A stretch of 64,000 nt of DNA. Origin: an uncultured Pelagibacteraceae bacterium (GTDB taxonomy: Bacteria > Pseudomonadota > Alphaproteobacteria > Pelagibacterales > Pelagibacteraceae). The translations under genes were made by a program, and so were the position numbers. Of the stretch, positions 50,462-59,585 are shown one piece after another (position 1 is the first letter of the stretch; each line of letters starts with the position of its first letter). The notes beneath the pieces are model-generated. The model did no database searches. It was given only the letters and a program-made list of their open reading frames with translations, and had not been told where the DNA came from. The stretch covers positions 30,702-94,701 of the forward strand of contig CACEXV010000002.1 in NCBI GenBank assembly GCA_902563575.1, in the 5' to 3' direction.

Positions 50462-51931
50462 ATGGCAAATAAAGTCTTAATAATTGGCTCAGGATTCGGT
50501 GGTTTGGCGTCAGCTCTTAGATTAAGAGCAAAAAAATTTGACGTCACATTAATTGAAAAACACAAAGATCTGGGAGGAAGAGCAAGAGTATTTAAAAAAG
50601 ATAATTTTGTTTATGATGGTGGTCCCACAGTTATTACCGCTCCTTATTTATTTGAAGAATTATTTGAATTGTTTGGGAAAAAATTAAAAAATTATACCAA
50701 AATAGTACCGCTAAATTTATGGTACAGATTCGCTTTTGATAATGGAGAAAGTTTTGACTATTCTTCAGATGAGAATGTCATGAGGAAAGAAATTGAAAAA
50801 TTTTCTAAAGATGACTTAAAAGGTTACCACAAATTAGTAGATTTTACTCAAAAAATTTTTGAAAAGGGATTTATAGAATTATCAGATAAACCTTTCAATA
50901 AATTAAATTTTATGATTAAACAAATTCCTTCATTATTAAGACTAAAAAGCTACCAGTCGGTTTATTCATTAGTTTCAAATTACATAAAAAACGAAAAATT
51001 GAGAAGAGTTTTTAGTATGCATCCTTTGCTTGTTGGTGGTAACCCTTTTACTACAACTTCCATTTACGCTTTAATACTTTATCTCGAAAAAAAATGGGGA
51101 ATTCATTACGCTATGGGAGGTACTGGAAATATAGTAAGTGCAATTGAGAAATTGATGTTTGAAGAAAAAATTAATGTATTAAAAAATTCTGAAGTAACTG
51201 AAATTCTTACTGAGGATAAAAAAGTTGTGGGTGTCAAAATTAATAATAATAAAGTTATTAATTGTGATTTCGTAATTTGTAATTCAGACCCACCAGGAGT
51301 TTACAAAAATTTAATTACGGAAAAAAAGAATTACGGCACTCTTTTTAAACAAAAAATGAAAAGAATGGATTATTCAATGGGCCTCTTTGTTTACTATTTT
51401 GGCTCAAAAAAACAATATAAAAATGTAGCCCACCACACAATTTTTTTCGGTAAATCATATAAAGATCACTTATCTAATATTTTTGAAAAAAAAATATTAT
51501 CAGACGACATAAGCTATTATTTGCACAGACCGTCTGCTACAGATTCAAGTATGGCCCCAAAAGGTCATGATGCTTTTTATGTCTTAGTTCCTGTGCCAAA
51601 TAATCTTTCCAAAGTTAACTGGGGTTTAGAAGGAGATAAGTTTAAGAACTTAGTAATTGAAAAAATGGATAAATCTGTTTTACCAGGTATAAAAAAAAAT
51701 ATAGTTAGTGATTTTTATCTAACTCCCGATTATTTTGAAAAAGAACTTAATACACTTCACGGATCAGGATTTTCAATTCAACCTAAATTTACTCAATCAG
51801 CATATTTTAGGTTCCACAACAAGTCTGAAGTTTACAAAAACTTATTTTTTGTTGGGGCGGGCACACACCCTGGGGCCGGAATACCTGGAGTATTATCCTC
51901 AGCAAAAGTTGTTGATGAGTTGTTTAAATGA
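50462..51931 (+). CDS. crtI: Phytoene desaturase
   Basis: 489 aa, the usual CrtI length. FAD-dependent desaturation of phytoene to lycopene. N-terminal LIIGSGFGGLASALRLRA and EKHKDLGGRARVF are the dinucleotide site; the C-terminal signature is FFVGAGTHPGAGIPGVLSSAKVV. An ATG at 50458 (other frame) is not used. Overlaps crtB by 4 bp. First gene of a retinal pathway, following the Fo genes at 13 bp. Confidence 0.95.
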   Translation: MANKVLIIGSGFGGLASALRLRAKKFDVTLIEKHKDLGGRARVFKKDNFVYDGGPTVITAPYLFEELFELFGKKLKNYTKIVPLNLWYRFAFDNGESFDYSSDENVMRKEIEKFSKDDLKGYHKLVDFTQKIFEKGFIELSDKPFNKLNFMIKQIPSLLRLKSYQSVYSLVSNYIKNEKLRRVFSMHPLLVGGNPFTTTSIYALILYLEKKWGIHYAMGGTGNIVSAIEKLMFEEKINVLKNSEVTEILTEDKKVVGVKINNNKVINCDFVICNSDPPGVYKNLITEKKNYGTLFKQKMKRMDYSMGLFVYYFGSKKQYKNVAHHTIFFGKSYKDHLSNIFEKKILSDDISYYLHRPSATDSSMAPKGHDAFYVLVPVPNNLSKVNWGLEGDKFKNLVIEKMDKSVLPGIKKNIVSDFYLTPDYFEKELNTLHGSGFSIQPKFTQSAYFRFHNKSEVYKNLFFVGAGTHPGAGIPGVLSSAKVVDELFK

Positions 51932-52767
51932 AAACTGACTTACTAAAACGACATGCTAAGTCATTTTATTGGGCAAGTTATTTCTTAGAAACTAAAATAT
52001 ACACAAAATGTTGCATACTATATAACTTTTGCAGATCTTTAGACGATATAGCTGATAAAAAATCAAAATTAGAAAACAAAAGGACAGACTTTATAAATTT
52101 TAAAAATAAATTTTTTGAAAGAGATGCTAACAACGAAACTATTAAAGATATGTGGACTTTAATTTTGAACGAAAAAATTTCATTAAATGTTGTTAAAGAC
52201 TTATTTGATGGCGTTGAGACAGATCTAAGTAAAAAGGTAGAGTTTAAATCAAAATCTGAGCTTATAACATATTCTTATAGGGTTGCAGGAACTGTTGGTT
52301 TGATGATGGCTAAGATATTTAAAATTAAAAGTAAAAAGGCTCTTATAGGAGCAATAAATTTAGGAATCGCCATGCAGTTGACCAATATTGCAAGAGATGT
52401 AGTTGAGGATGAGTTAATGAGTAGAAAGTATATTAATGGCGACTTTTCATCGATTACAGAAACTTTAAGCAATGCAGACATTTTTTATAGAAAATCATAC
52501 TTCTCAATCAAAGAAATACCAGTTAGATCAAGATTCTCAATAATTGTTGCCCGAAGACTATATCAAAAAATTGGAAATTACATCCTTAAGAAAAAAAATA
52601 AAGAAAATTATATAAGGGCTGGTAAAATTTATGTTCCACTTTACAGGAAGATATTAGAAACATTATTTTCTTTGTTTGATTTCATACATATACTATTTAT
52701 AAATAAAAATAATCAGAGTGATCAATTACTAACTATAGAAAACATAGATATTGATGAAAGAATTTAA
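51928..52767 (+). CDS. crtB: Phytoene synthase
   Basis: 279 aa. Condenses two GGPP to phytoene. The N-terminal FYWASYFLETKIYTKCCILYNFCRSLDDIAD contains the first DxxxD motif (SLDDIADKK); the second is GIAMQLTNIARDVVEDE. SYRVAGTVGLMMAKI is the family's central block. The pathway enzyme that would make GGPP (crtE) is not in the cluster, so it must come from a prenyl transferase elsewhere. Overlaps both neighbours. Confidence 0.95.
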   Translation: MKTDLLKRHAKSFYWASYFLETKIYTKCCILYNFCRSLDDIADKKSKLENKRTDFINFKNKFFERDANNETIKDMWTLILNEKISLNVVKDLFDGVETDLSKKVEFKSKSELITYSYRVAGTVGLMMAKIFKIKSKKALIGAINLGIAMQLTNIARDVVEDELMSRKYINGDFSSITETLSNADIFYRKSYFSIKEIPVRSRFSIIVARRLYQKIGNYILKKKNKENYIRAGKIYVPLYRKILETLFSLFDFIHILFINKNNQSDQLLTIENIDIDERI

Positions 52768-53824
52768 TTTTATAATAAATGGTGGAGGTTGCTCAGGTCT
52801 ATCTCTCGCATACGAAATGGAAAAAAAAGGAATATTAGATAAAAAAAAACTTGCGATAATTGAGGTAAGAAAAAACTATATTAGAGATAAAACCTGGTCT
52901 TTTTGGAAAATAAACGATCATGATTTTAATGATTGTGTAATTAAAACTTGGAATACATTAACAATCAGTACTAAAGAAAAGTCTAATCATATATGCATTA
53001 AAGATCAGCCCTATCAAAGTGTAGATAGTGGATTATTTTATAAAAAAATTAATGAAAAACTTTCTAAAAATAAAAATGTTCGATTTTTTAAAAATATTGA
53101 TGAAGTAGATAAAAGAAACTCAATAATTTTTAACAGTGTGCCAAGAGAAAAAATTAACAAAGATGAAATTTGGCAACATTTTAAAGGAATTGAGATAGAA
53201 ACCGAGAAAAATATTTTTGATGATAGAAAACTTATTTTGATGGATTTCAATTGTGATCAAAAGAATAGTGTTCATTTTTTTTATGTACTACCTTTTTCTC
53301 CCAAAAGAGCTTTAATAGAAACAACTTGGTTATCCAATCTTAGTGGCGACTCTTTTTTTGACTATGATATCCAATTAGAAAAATATATAAAATCAAATTT
53401 ACAAATCAAAACTTATAAAATTAAGCACACGGAGGTAGGAAAAATTCCTCTATATTTAACATCCTCTAATAACAAAGAAAATTTTATTAATATAGGCTCA
53501 GTAGGCGGAATGACTAGATTAAGCACCGGATACACTTTTTTGAACATTTTGGAACATAGTAAATTTATTTGCAATAATCTTCATGATAAAAAAAAATTAA
53601 TTAATTACAAACAAAAAAACAAATATATTTTTTTTGATAAAATATTCCTTAAAGTTTTAAAAAATCACTCTGAATTAATGCCAGATATTTTTTTAAATTT
53701 ATTTCAATCAAATTCTGATTCGGTGATTAAATTTTTGTCGAATAAAAGTAATTTTATCGATGACATTAAAGTAATTTTAAATACTAAACATAAAATTAAA
53801 TTTTTAAATTCTTTGACATTATGA
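52754..53824 (+). CDS. crtY: Lycopene beta-cyclase (CrtY type)
   Basis: 356 aa from the ATG at 52754. FAD-binding NGGGCSGLSLAYEMEKKG at the N-terminus, DKTWSFWKIND, FFYVLPFSPKRALIETTWLS and GSVGGMTRLSTGYTF match the CrtY/CrtL family. Makes beta-carotene from lycopene. Overlaps crtB by 14 bp and blh by 4 bp (ATGA). Confidence 0.93.
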   Translation: MKEFNFIINGGGCSGLSLAYEMEKKGILDKKKLAIIEVRKNYIRDKTWSFWKINDHDFNDCVIKTWNTLTISTKEKSNHICIKDQPYQSVDSGLFYKKINEKLSKNKNVRFFKNIDEVDKRNSIIFNSVPREKINKDEIWQHFKGIEIETEKNIFDDRKLILMDFNCDQKNSVHFFYVLPFSPKRALIETTWLSNLSGDSFFDYDIQLEKYIKSNLQIKTYKIKHTEVGKIPLYLTSSNNKENFINIGSVGGMTRLSTGYTFLNILEHSKFICNNLHDKKKLINYKQKNKYIFFDKIFLKVLKNHSELMPDIFLNLFQSNSDSVIKFLSNKSNFIDDIKVILNTKHKIKFLNSLTL

Positions 53825-54756
53825 TTAAGACATATGAAAAACACGCAATATATTTTTGGAGTTTTACTTTAGTTTTATGTGCTTTAAGTACTTTGGTTGA
53901 ATACAATAATTTTGATAATTATCTTTCTGAGATCAATAAAATTTGTTTTTTTTTAATCTTAGTATTTGGAGTGATGCACGGCGCCTTGGACGATTATAAA
54001 GGTAAGAAATTGATGAAGCTTTGGAATATACATAAGAATTATCTATTTTATTTAATTTATACTTTAATTGCATCTCTCATAATTTTCTTATGGTGGATGT
54101 TTCCTGGTTTTACACTATTTTTGTTTTTATTTGTAGCATCATTTCATTTTGGAAAAGAAGATACTGAATTTTTTTACGCTAAAAAAAAATTTTTAGATTT
54201 ATTTTTCTATTTCCTTAGGGGGTCAATCATAGTCCTCGCTCCATTATTTTTTAAATTTCCAGAAACTATTGATATATTTACAAAGCTATTTGTTTCTGAG
54301 TCATTGACAACATTCTTGTCGAACATCAAGCTCTACATCAATTTATTTTTTATTTTAAGCTTACTTTCGAACTTATACTTTATTTTTAAAGGTTTTGAGA
54401 ATTGGTTAATTGTAGTTTTTGATCTTTGGTCAATACTTGCTTTGAATTATTTTTTTCCTCCGCTGGTGGCATTTACATTATATTTTTGTTTCCTACATTC
54501 ATTTAGACATACTATTTCGTTATCATATGATTTAAACCCCAACAATTTTGCAATAGGTTTAAAAATATTTATAAAAAAGGCGATGACGTTAACTCTAATC
54601 ACTGCAGCTTTATTCATTTTTGCGACAGTAATGTTGATTAAAAATTACGGTATAGATAGCTCTATATTGAAAGTAATATTTATTGGTTTGGCCTCATTAA
54701 CTTTTCCGCATATATTACTTGAATATATTTTAGAAAAAGATGAAAAGCGAAATTAA
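53821..54756 (+). CDS. blh: Beta-carotene 15,15'-dioxygenase (Brp/Blh family)
   Basis: 311 aa. Integral membrane enzyme that cleaves beta-carotene to retinal. The four-His iron site is typical of the family: VFGVMHGALDDYKG, FVASFHFGKEDTEFF, CFLHSFRHTISLSY, and FPHILLEYILEKD near the C-terminus. About seven or eight hydrophobic helices. Completes the retinal pathway; a rhodopsin gene is not in the window, so it should be elsewhere in the genome. Overlaps ispH by 17 bp. Confidence 0.92.
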   Translation: MIKTYEKHAIYFWSFTLVLCALSTLVEYNNFDNYLSEINKICFFLILVFGVMHGALDDYKGKKLMKLWNIHKNYLFYLIYTLIASLIIFLWWMFPGFTLFLFLFVASFHFGKEDTEFFYAKKKFLDLFFYFLRGSIIVLAPLFFKFPETIDIFTKLFVSESLTTFLSNIKLYINLFFILSLLSNLYFIFKGFENWLIVVFDLWSILALNYFFPPLVAFTLYFCFLHSFRHTISLSYDLNPNNFAIGLKIFIKKAMTLTLITAALFIFATVMLIKNYGIDSSILKVIFIGLASLTFPHILLEYILEKDEKRN

Positions 54757-55684
54757 AATATTTTTAGCAGCCCCAAGAGGATTTTGTGCGGGCGTAGAAA
54801 GGGCTATTGAAATAGTTAATCAAGCCATTAAAAAATATGGAACGCCAGTATACGTTAGACATGAAATAGTTCACAACAAGCAAGTCGTCGAAACTTTAAA
54901 AAGTAAAGGGGCAATATTTGTCGAGGAATTGTCGGAAATAAAAGACAAAACTCGTCCAGTGATTTTTTCTGCTCATGGGGTACCAAAAAAGGTACCTGAA
55001 GAAGCTAGATTAAATAATTTAACATTTGTAGATGCAACTTGTCCCTTGGTGTCGAAAGTACATAGAGAGTCAGAGCAAAACTTCAAAAAAGGTTACGACA
55101 TAATTCTTATTGGGCACAAAAATCATCCGGAAGTTGTTGGAACTATGGGTCAATTACCAGAAAAAGCAATATCTCTAGTCGAAACTGTTGGAGATGTAAA
55201 AAATTTAAATAAAGAAAAATTTAAAAAGGACCTTTCATACATAACTCAAACTACTTTGTCATTAGATGATACCGCCGAGATTATTGAGGAATTAAAAAAA
55301 AAATTTCCTTCAATTAAAGGACCGATCAAAGAGGACATTTGTTATGCGACAACAAACAGGCAGTTAGCAGTAAAAAAAATAGCACCTAATTGTGATATGT
55401 TTTTTATAATTGGTAGCAGAAATTCATCCAATTCTTTAAGACTTGTTGAGGTTGCAAAAAAAGCCGGCTGTCAAAAATCTGAGCTTATTCACCATGGTAA
55501 AGAGTTACCTTATGATAAAATAGAAAAGTGCAAAACCATTGGTATATCCTCTGGGGCCTCAGCTCCCGAAGTTTTGGTCAATGAGTTGATGAAAAAAATT
55601 AAAGATAAGTTTCAAATTAAAATTGAGGAAGTGAAAGTTGCTGAGGAGAAAGTTGTTTTTAAATTACCCAAAGAACTAAACTAA
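54740..55684 (+). CDS. ispH: 4-hydroxy-3-methylbut-2-enyl diphosphate reductase
   Basis: 314 aa. Last MEP-pathway step, forming IPP and DMAPP with a 4Fe-4S centre. The three Cys ligands are in APRGFCAGVERA, VDATCPLVSKVHRE and EDICYATTNRQLA; His motifs RHEIVHNKQVV and GHKNHPEVVG are present. Follows blh with a 17-bp overlap, so isoprenoid supply and retinal synthesis are translationally linked. thrB starts on the stop's last base. Confidence 0.97.
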   Translation: MKSEIKIFLAAPRGFCAGVERAIEIVNQAIKKYGTPVYVRHEIVHNKQVVETLKSKGAIFVEELSEIKDKTRPVIFSAHGVPKKVPEEARLNNLTFVDATCPLVSKVHRESEQNFKKGYDIILIGHKNHPEVVGTMGQLPEKAISLVETVGDVKNLNKEKFKKDLSYITQTTLSLDDTAEIIEELKKKFPSIKGPIKEDICYATTNRQLAVKKIAPNCDMFFIIGSRNSSNSLRLVEVAKKAGCQKSELIHHGKELPYDKIEKCKTIGISSGASAPEVLVNELMKKIKDKFQIKIEEVKVAEEKVVFKLPKELN

Positions 55685-56652
55685 TGGCTGTTTATACAAA
55701 GTTAGACCAATCATCCATCGAAAAAATACTAGCAAATTATAAATTGGGAAGCTTGGATAATTTCAGAGGAATCGAAGAGGGAATTGAAAATACGAATTAT
55801 TTTTTATCAATAAACAAGAAAAAATATATATTAACTATATATGAAAAAAGAGTAAAATCAAAAGATCTTCCTTTTTTTTCTAGCCTGATGACATCACTAA
55901 ACAATTCTGGTTTTAAGTGCCCAATTCCAATATTAAATAATTCAAATAAATCAATTTCTAATTTCAAGGGTAAAAATTTGATGATTGTCTCTTTCCTTGA
56001 GGGTAAGGCCAAAAAAAACTTATCTCCAAATAATTGTAAATCTATAGGAATTGAAGTTGCGAAAATGCACGATTTAACAAAAAATTTTAAATTAAAAAGA
56101 GAAAATGATCTATCAATTAAATCTTGGAGAAATTTATTCGATGCTGTTAAAGATAAATGTTCAAAGATACATGGTGATTTACCAAAATTGATAGAGGAAA
56201 ATTTAAATAGCGTTGAGCATAATTGGCCCAAAAGTTTACCAAAAGGAATTATTCATGCTGATTTGTTTCATGATAATATTTTTTTTAAACAAGATCGTTT
56301 AAGTGGGATAATTGATTTTTATTTTTCATGTGAAGATTTCTACGCTTTCGAAATAGCTATTTGTTTTAATGCTTTATGCTTTGATGGCATTAAAGAAAAT
56401 TTAAGTTTTAATATTACAAAAGCAAAAAATTTTATTGATGGTTATTCTTCAGTAAGAAAAATAACTGATGAGGAAAAAAACAATATAAAAATTTTATCTC
56501 AGGGTGCATCTTTGAGATTTTTGCTAACAAGAGTTTTTGATGCATTAAATACCGTTGAGGGTGCTATAGTAAAAAATAAAGATCCTATTGAATATTTAAA
56601 AAGATTAGAATTTCATAAAAATTCAAAAAATTTTGAGGATTATTTCTTTTAA
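55684..56652 (+). CDS. thrB: Homoserine kinase (APH-like, ThrB type)
   Basis: 322 aa. Phosphorylates homoserine on the way to threonine. The aminoglycoside-phosphotransferase-like fold, not the GHMP one: GIEEGIENTNYFLSIN, ILTIYEKR, and the catalytic GIIHADLFHDNIFF with SGIIDFYFSCEDFYAFEIAI. This APH-like version is normal in alphaproteobacteria. thrC lies 0.5 kb away on the other strand. Shares one base with each neighbour (TAATG). Confidence 0.92.
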   Translation: MAVYTKLDQSSIEKILANYKLGSLDNFRGIEEGIENTNYFLSINKKKYILTIYEKRVKSKDLPFFSSLMTSLNNSGFKCPIPILNNSNKSISNFKGKNLMIVSFLEGKAKKNLSPNNCKSIGIEVAKMHDLTKNFKLKRENDLSIKSWRNLFDAVKDKCSKIHGDLPKLIEENLNSVEHNWPKSLPKGIIHADLFHDNIFFKQDRLSGIIDFYFSCEDFYAFEIAICFNALCFDGIKENLSFNITKAKNFIDGYSSVRKITDEEKNNIKILSQGASLRFLLTRVFDALNTVEGAIVKNKDPIEYLKRLEFHKNSKNFEDYFF

Positions 56653-57077
56653 TGAAACTAAAAATCTATACAGATGGAGCATGTTCCGGAAACCCTGGAA
56701 AAGGTGGTTGGGCTGCAATTATATTAGATGATGACACAATTCAATCTAGTATTTCAGGTAGTGTAAAAAACACTACAAACAACAGGATGGAGTTAATGGC
56801 TCCAATAATGGCTTTAAAAAAAATAAAAAAAAAATCTGAAATAACAATTATCACAGACTCTCGTTACGTTAAGGATGGAATAACAGAATGGATTCAAAAA
56901 TGGAGGATAAATGGCTGGAAAAACTCAAATAAAAAACCTGTAAAAAACAAAGATCTTTGGATTAAATTAGATGAGTCTTGTAAGAAACATAAAGTAATAT
57001 GGAAATGGATAAAGGCTCATGCAGAAGATAAATTTAATAATTTGGCTGATGAACTAGCTGTTTCAAAAACTAAATGA
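56652..57077 (+). CDS. rnhA: Ribonuclease HI
   Basis: 141 aa. Cleaves the RNA strand of RNA-DNA hybrids. The catalytic set is present: Asp in KIYTDGACSGNPGKGGW, Glu in NNRMELMAP, Asp in TDSRYVKDGI and Asp in HAEDKFNNLADELA. The basic handle WIQKWRINGWKNSNKKPVKN is E. coli-like. Overlaps the peroxiredoxin gene by 8 bp at convergent ends; last gene of the plus-strand run from 44599. Confidence 0.97.
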   Translation: MKLKIYTDGACSGNPGKGGWAAIILDDDTIQSSISGSVKNTTNNRMELMAPIMALKKIKKKSEITIITDSRYVKDGITEWIQKWRINGWKNSNKKPVKNKDLWIKLDESCKKHKVIWKWIKAHAEDKFNNLADELAVSKTK

Positions 57078-57558
57078 GATTAAGAAATTTTTCAGCAGAA
57101 GTTAAATCACATTGGGCTGTCTCTTTCTCTTCTTTTAATAATTTAACAACATTGTTATCTGTTAGCATTGTATATCTAGTAGATCTTATTCCAAGACCTT
57201 TTTCAGATTTATCAATTTCTGCACCAATATTTTTTGTTAATGTAAGATAGGGATCTCCGACCATTAAAATTTTATCACCAACTTTATGACTTTCTCCCCA
57301 TGCCCTCATCACATTTGGGTCATTTACAGCTATACATATAATTTGTGTTACTCCTTTTTGTAACGCAAGCTGATAATTTTTAATAAATCCTGGAAGGTGA
57401 AGCAATGAACAGGTCTTGGTAAAAGCACCTGGCATTCCTAAAATTATAACTTTTTTGTTTTCACACAATTCTTGTATATTAACTTTTTTTACAAAATTAT
57501 CTTTTTCAATATAAAACAATTCTGATTTTGGTAATTTATCTCCAAGTTTTATTTTCAT
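57070..57558 (-). CDS. Peroxiredoxin (Prx5/AhpE-like type)
   Basis: 162 aa. Peroxidatic Cys in GMPGAFTKTCSLLHLPGFIK (about residue 49), with the T-x2-C and conserved GVTQIICIAVNDPNVMRAWG of type-5 peroxiredoxins. A second Cys lies in TAQCDLTSAEKFL near the C-terminus and may be the resolving one. Reduces hydroperoxides in the cytosol. Last gene of the ctaCDBGE-surf1-thrC run; overlaps thrC by 4 bp. Confidence 0.92.
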   Translation of the reverse strand: MKIKLGDKLPKSELFYIEKDNFVKKVNIQELCENKKVIILGMPGAFTKTCSLLHLPGFIKNYQLALQKGVTQIICIAVNDPNVMRAWGESHKVGDKILMVGDPYLTLTKNIGAEIDKSEKGLGIRSTRYTMLTDNNVVKLLKEEKETAQCDLTSAEKFLNLI

Positions 57559-58928
57559 CGATTTTTATCTATAACGTATTTTTTTAAATCTTTTAAATTA
57601 TTTTCCATTACATCAAATTTTTCTATCTTATTCGGCAAACTTAAAATCTGTTTGGGAGTTGAAATATCTTTATTTATAGCAATTTTAACAGTCTCAGCAA
57701 ATTTATAAGGATGTGCGGTAGCCAAAATTACTGTAGGTAAATTATTTTGAAATTTATAGCACGCACCAACAGCAGTTGCAGTATGAGGGTCCAAAATAAA
57801 TCCAAAATTATTAAAAAAATCTCTTATAATCCTTATTGTATCCGTGTCATTAATAGACTCGGCCTCAAAAAAACTTTTCATTTCATCGAGCTCTTTTTTC
57901 TCCAGTGAAAATGAACCCTTAATTTTTAATTCATTCATCAGGTTTTTAACTCTTACGTCACTATTATTTACGATATCAAATAATAATCTCTCGAAATTGC
58001 TTGAAATTTGTATATCCATGCTAGGAGTTAATGTTGATTTAACTTTGCTAGGTTCATATTTCCCAGAATTAATTACTCTAGCTAAAATATCATTCTCATT
58101 TGTTGCAACAATAAGTTTACCCATTGGTAGTCCCATTTTTTTAGCTATATAACCTGCGTAAATATCTCCGAAGTTACCTGTTGGAACAGCAAAATTTGTT
58201 TTTTTTGACAGTTTAAAATAACAATAAAAATAATAAACAATTTGACATATAATTCTTGCCCAATTAATAGAATTTACACCTGACATATTAATTTTTTCTC
58301 TAAAATCATTATCTGAGAACATTTCTTTTACTGCTTTTTGACAATCATCAAAATTTCCCTTTAACGCAATATTATAGATATTCTTAGATCCTATAGTTGT
58401 CATAATTTTTCTTTGTGTCGGCGAAATCTTATTGTGTGGATGAAGTACAAATACATTAATATTCTTTTTATCATTTAAAGCAGAAATTGCCGCTGAGCCC
58501 GTATCTCCAGAAGTTGCAACTATTATATTTATAACTTTGTCCTCTGCTATCTTTAATTCACTATAAAGATTACCTATCACTTGCATTGCGATGTCTTTAA
58601 AAGCTAAAGTGGGACCGTGATATAATTCTACAAGAGCCAAATCTTCAAATTTTTTTATCTCAACTACGTCTTTATGTTGGAATTTTGAATATGATTTTTT
58701 AACAATTTTACTAACATTATCTTTAGAAAAATTTTCTTTACAAAAACAATGAATAATTTCTGTTGCTAAATTTAAATAACTAAGCTTACCTAATTTGGAT
58801 AATTCTTCTTCACTAAATCTTTTAAGTTCTTTAGGTATAAATAATCCACCATCGGGTGCTAAACCTCTCTCAAATATACTTCTGAAATCATAGCTTAGAC
58901 TTTTATTTCTGGTACTGTAATATTTCAT
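57555..58928 (-). CDS. thrC: Threonine synthase
   Basis: 457 aa. PLP enzyme converting phosphohomoserine to threonine. The PLP Lys is in YHGPTLAFKDIAMQVIGNL; the phosphate loop is TSGDTGSAA. N-terminal MKYYSTRNKSLSYDFRSIFERGLAPDGGLFIP (YYSTRN and RGLAPDGGLFIP) is typical. Overlaps surf1 by 4 bp; thrB lies nearby on the opposite strand. Confidence 0.96.
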   Translation of the reverse strand: MKYYSTRNKSLSYDFRSIFERGLAPDGGLFIPKELKRFSEEELSKLGKLSYLNLATEIIHCFCKENFSKDNVSKIVKKSYSKFQHKDVVEIKKFEDLALVELYHGPTLAFKDIAMQVIGNLYSELKIAEDKVINIIVATSGDTGSAAISALNDKKNINVFVLHPHNKISPTQRKIMTTIGSKNIYNIALKGNFDDCQKAVKEMFSDNDFREKINMSGVNSINWARIICQIVYYFYCYFKLSKKTNFAVPTGNFGDIYAGYIAKKMGLPMGKLIVATNENDILARVINSGKYEPSKVKSTLTPSMDIQISSNFERLLFDIVNNSDVRVKNLMNELKIKGSFSLEKKELDEMKSFFEAESINDTDTIRIIRDFFNNFGFILDPHTATAVGACYKFQNNLPTVILATAHPYKFAETVKIAINKDISTPKQILSLPNKIEKFDVMENNLKDLKKYVIDKNR

Positions 58929-59578
58929 TGTTTTTTTCTAAAGTATAAAAAATATATTAATATGGATAATGCAACTGAATACCATGTTAAAGCATATTTA
59001 AGGTGATTGTTTGTCAAATTTGCCGTTATTACTTTAGGAGCAGGTAGATTAGTCTTTTTACCTTCAAGGAAAATAATGTAATTTCTAAAGTTTATACCAG
59101 TAAATTTCTCTAAATCACTCTGATCCAAAGAAAACCAAACATTTTTGAAAATATCGTTTTTTGGCTTAAAAATGTTTGGTTTCGGAATTTCTCTGAATAT
59201 GCCAACTATCTCATTATCTTTTATTACATTAATTGATTTTAGGTCTTTGTAATTCTTCTCTATCCATCCTCTATTTACTAATACATGCTCATTAGAATTT
59301 GTCATTAATGGTGTGATAACATCAAAACCTGGTTTACCAGTTTCATTAAGACTGTAGAGATAAATTTGTTTATTGAATTTAAATTTCCCCTCAACTGTAA
59401 CTCTTTGATAGTTTTTTTTAATTATTTTTGAGTATTTCACTGGCTCCGATTTTAATCCAGTATTTATTTGATCAATTAAATCAAGTTTCCATTGCAATCT
59501 ATAAAGTTGCCATGTGCCTAAAGAACAGAAAACTGTAATAAAAAAAATAACGAATATGTTAAATAATGTTTTTTTCAA
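58925..59578 (-). CDS. SURF1-family cytochrome oxidase assembly protein
   Basis: 217 aa. Two membrane helices, one at residues 5-22 and one near the C-terminus (HLKYALTWYSVALSILIYFLYFRKK), separated by a periplasmic domain. Signature GTWQLYRLQWKLDLI at the N-terminus and HVLVNRGWI in the middle. SURF1 helps insert haem a into subunit I. Located directly after ctaE. Overlaps thrC by 4 bp. Confidence 0.93.
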   Translation of the reverse strand: MKKTLFNIFVIFFITVFCSLGTWQLYRLQWKLDLIDQINTGLKSEPVKYSKIIKKNYQRVTVEGKFKFNKQIYLYSLNETGKPGFDVITPLMTNSNEHVLVNRGWIEKNYKDLKSINVIKDNEIVGIFREIPKPNIFKPKNDIFKNVWFSLDQSDLEKFTGINFRNYIIFLEGKKTNLPAPKVITANLTNNHLKYALTWYSVALSILIYFLYFRKKQ

Positions 59579-59585
59579 TTATGTC

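Noticed and set aside
50448..50462. Possible transcription boundary between atpF and crtI
   Set aside because: No hairpin and no T-run fits in 13 bp, so I did not call a terminator.
50462..54756. A proteorhodopsin gene in or near the crt-blh cluster
   Set aside because: No seven-helix protein with a retinal Lys motif is encoded in the window.
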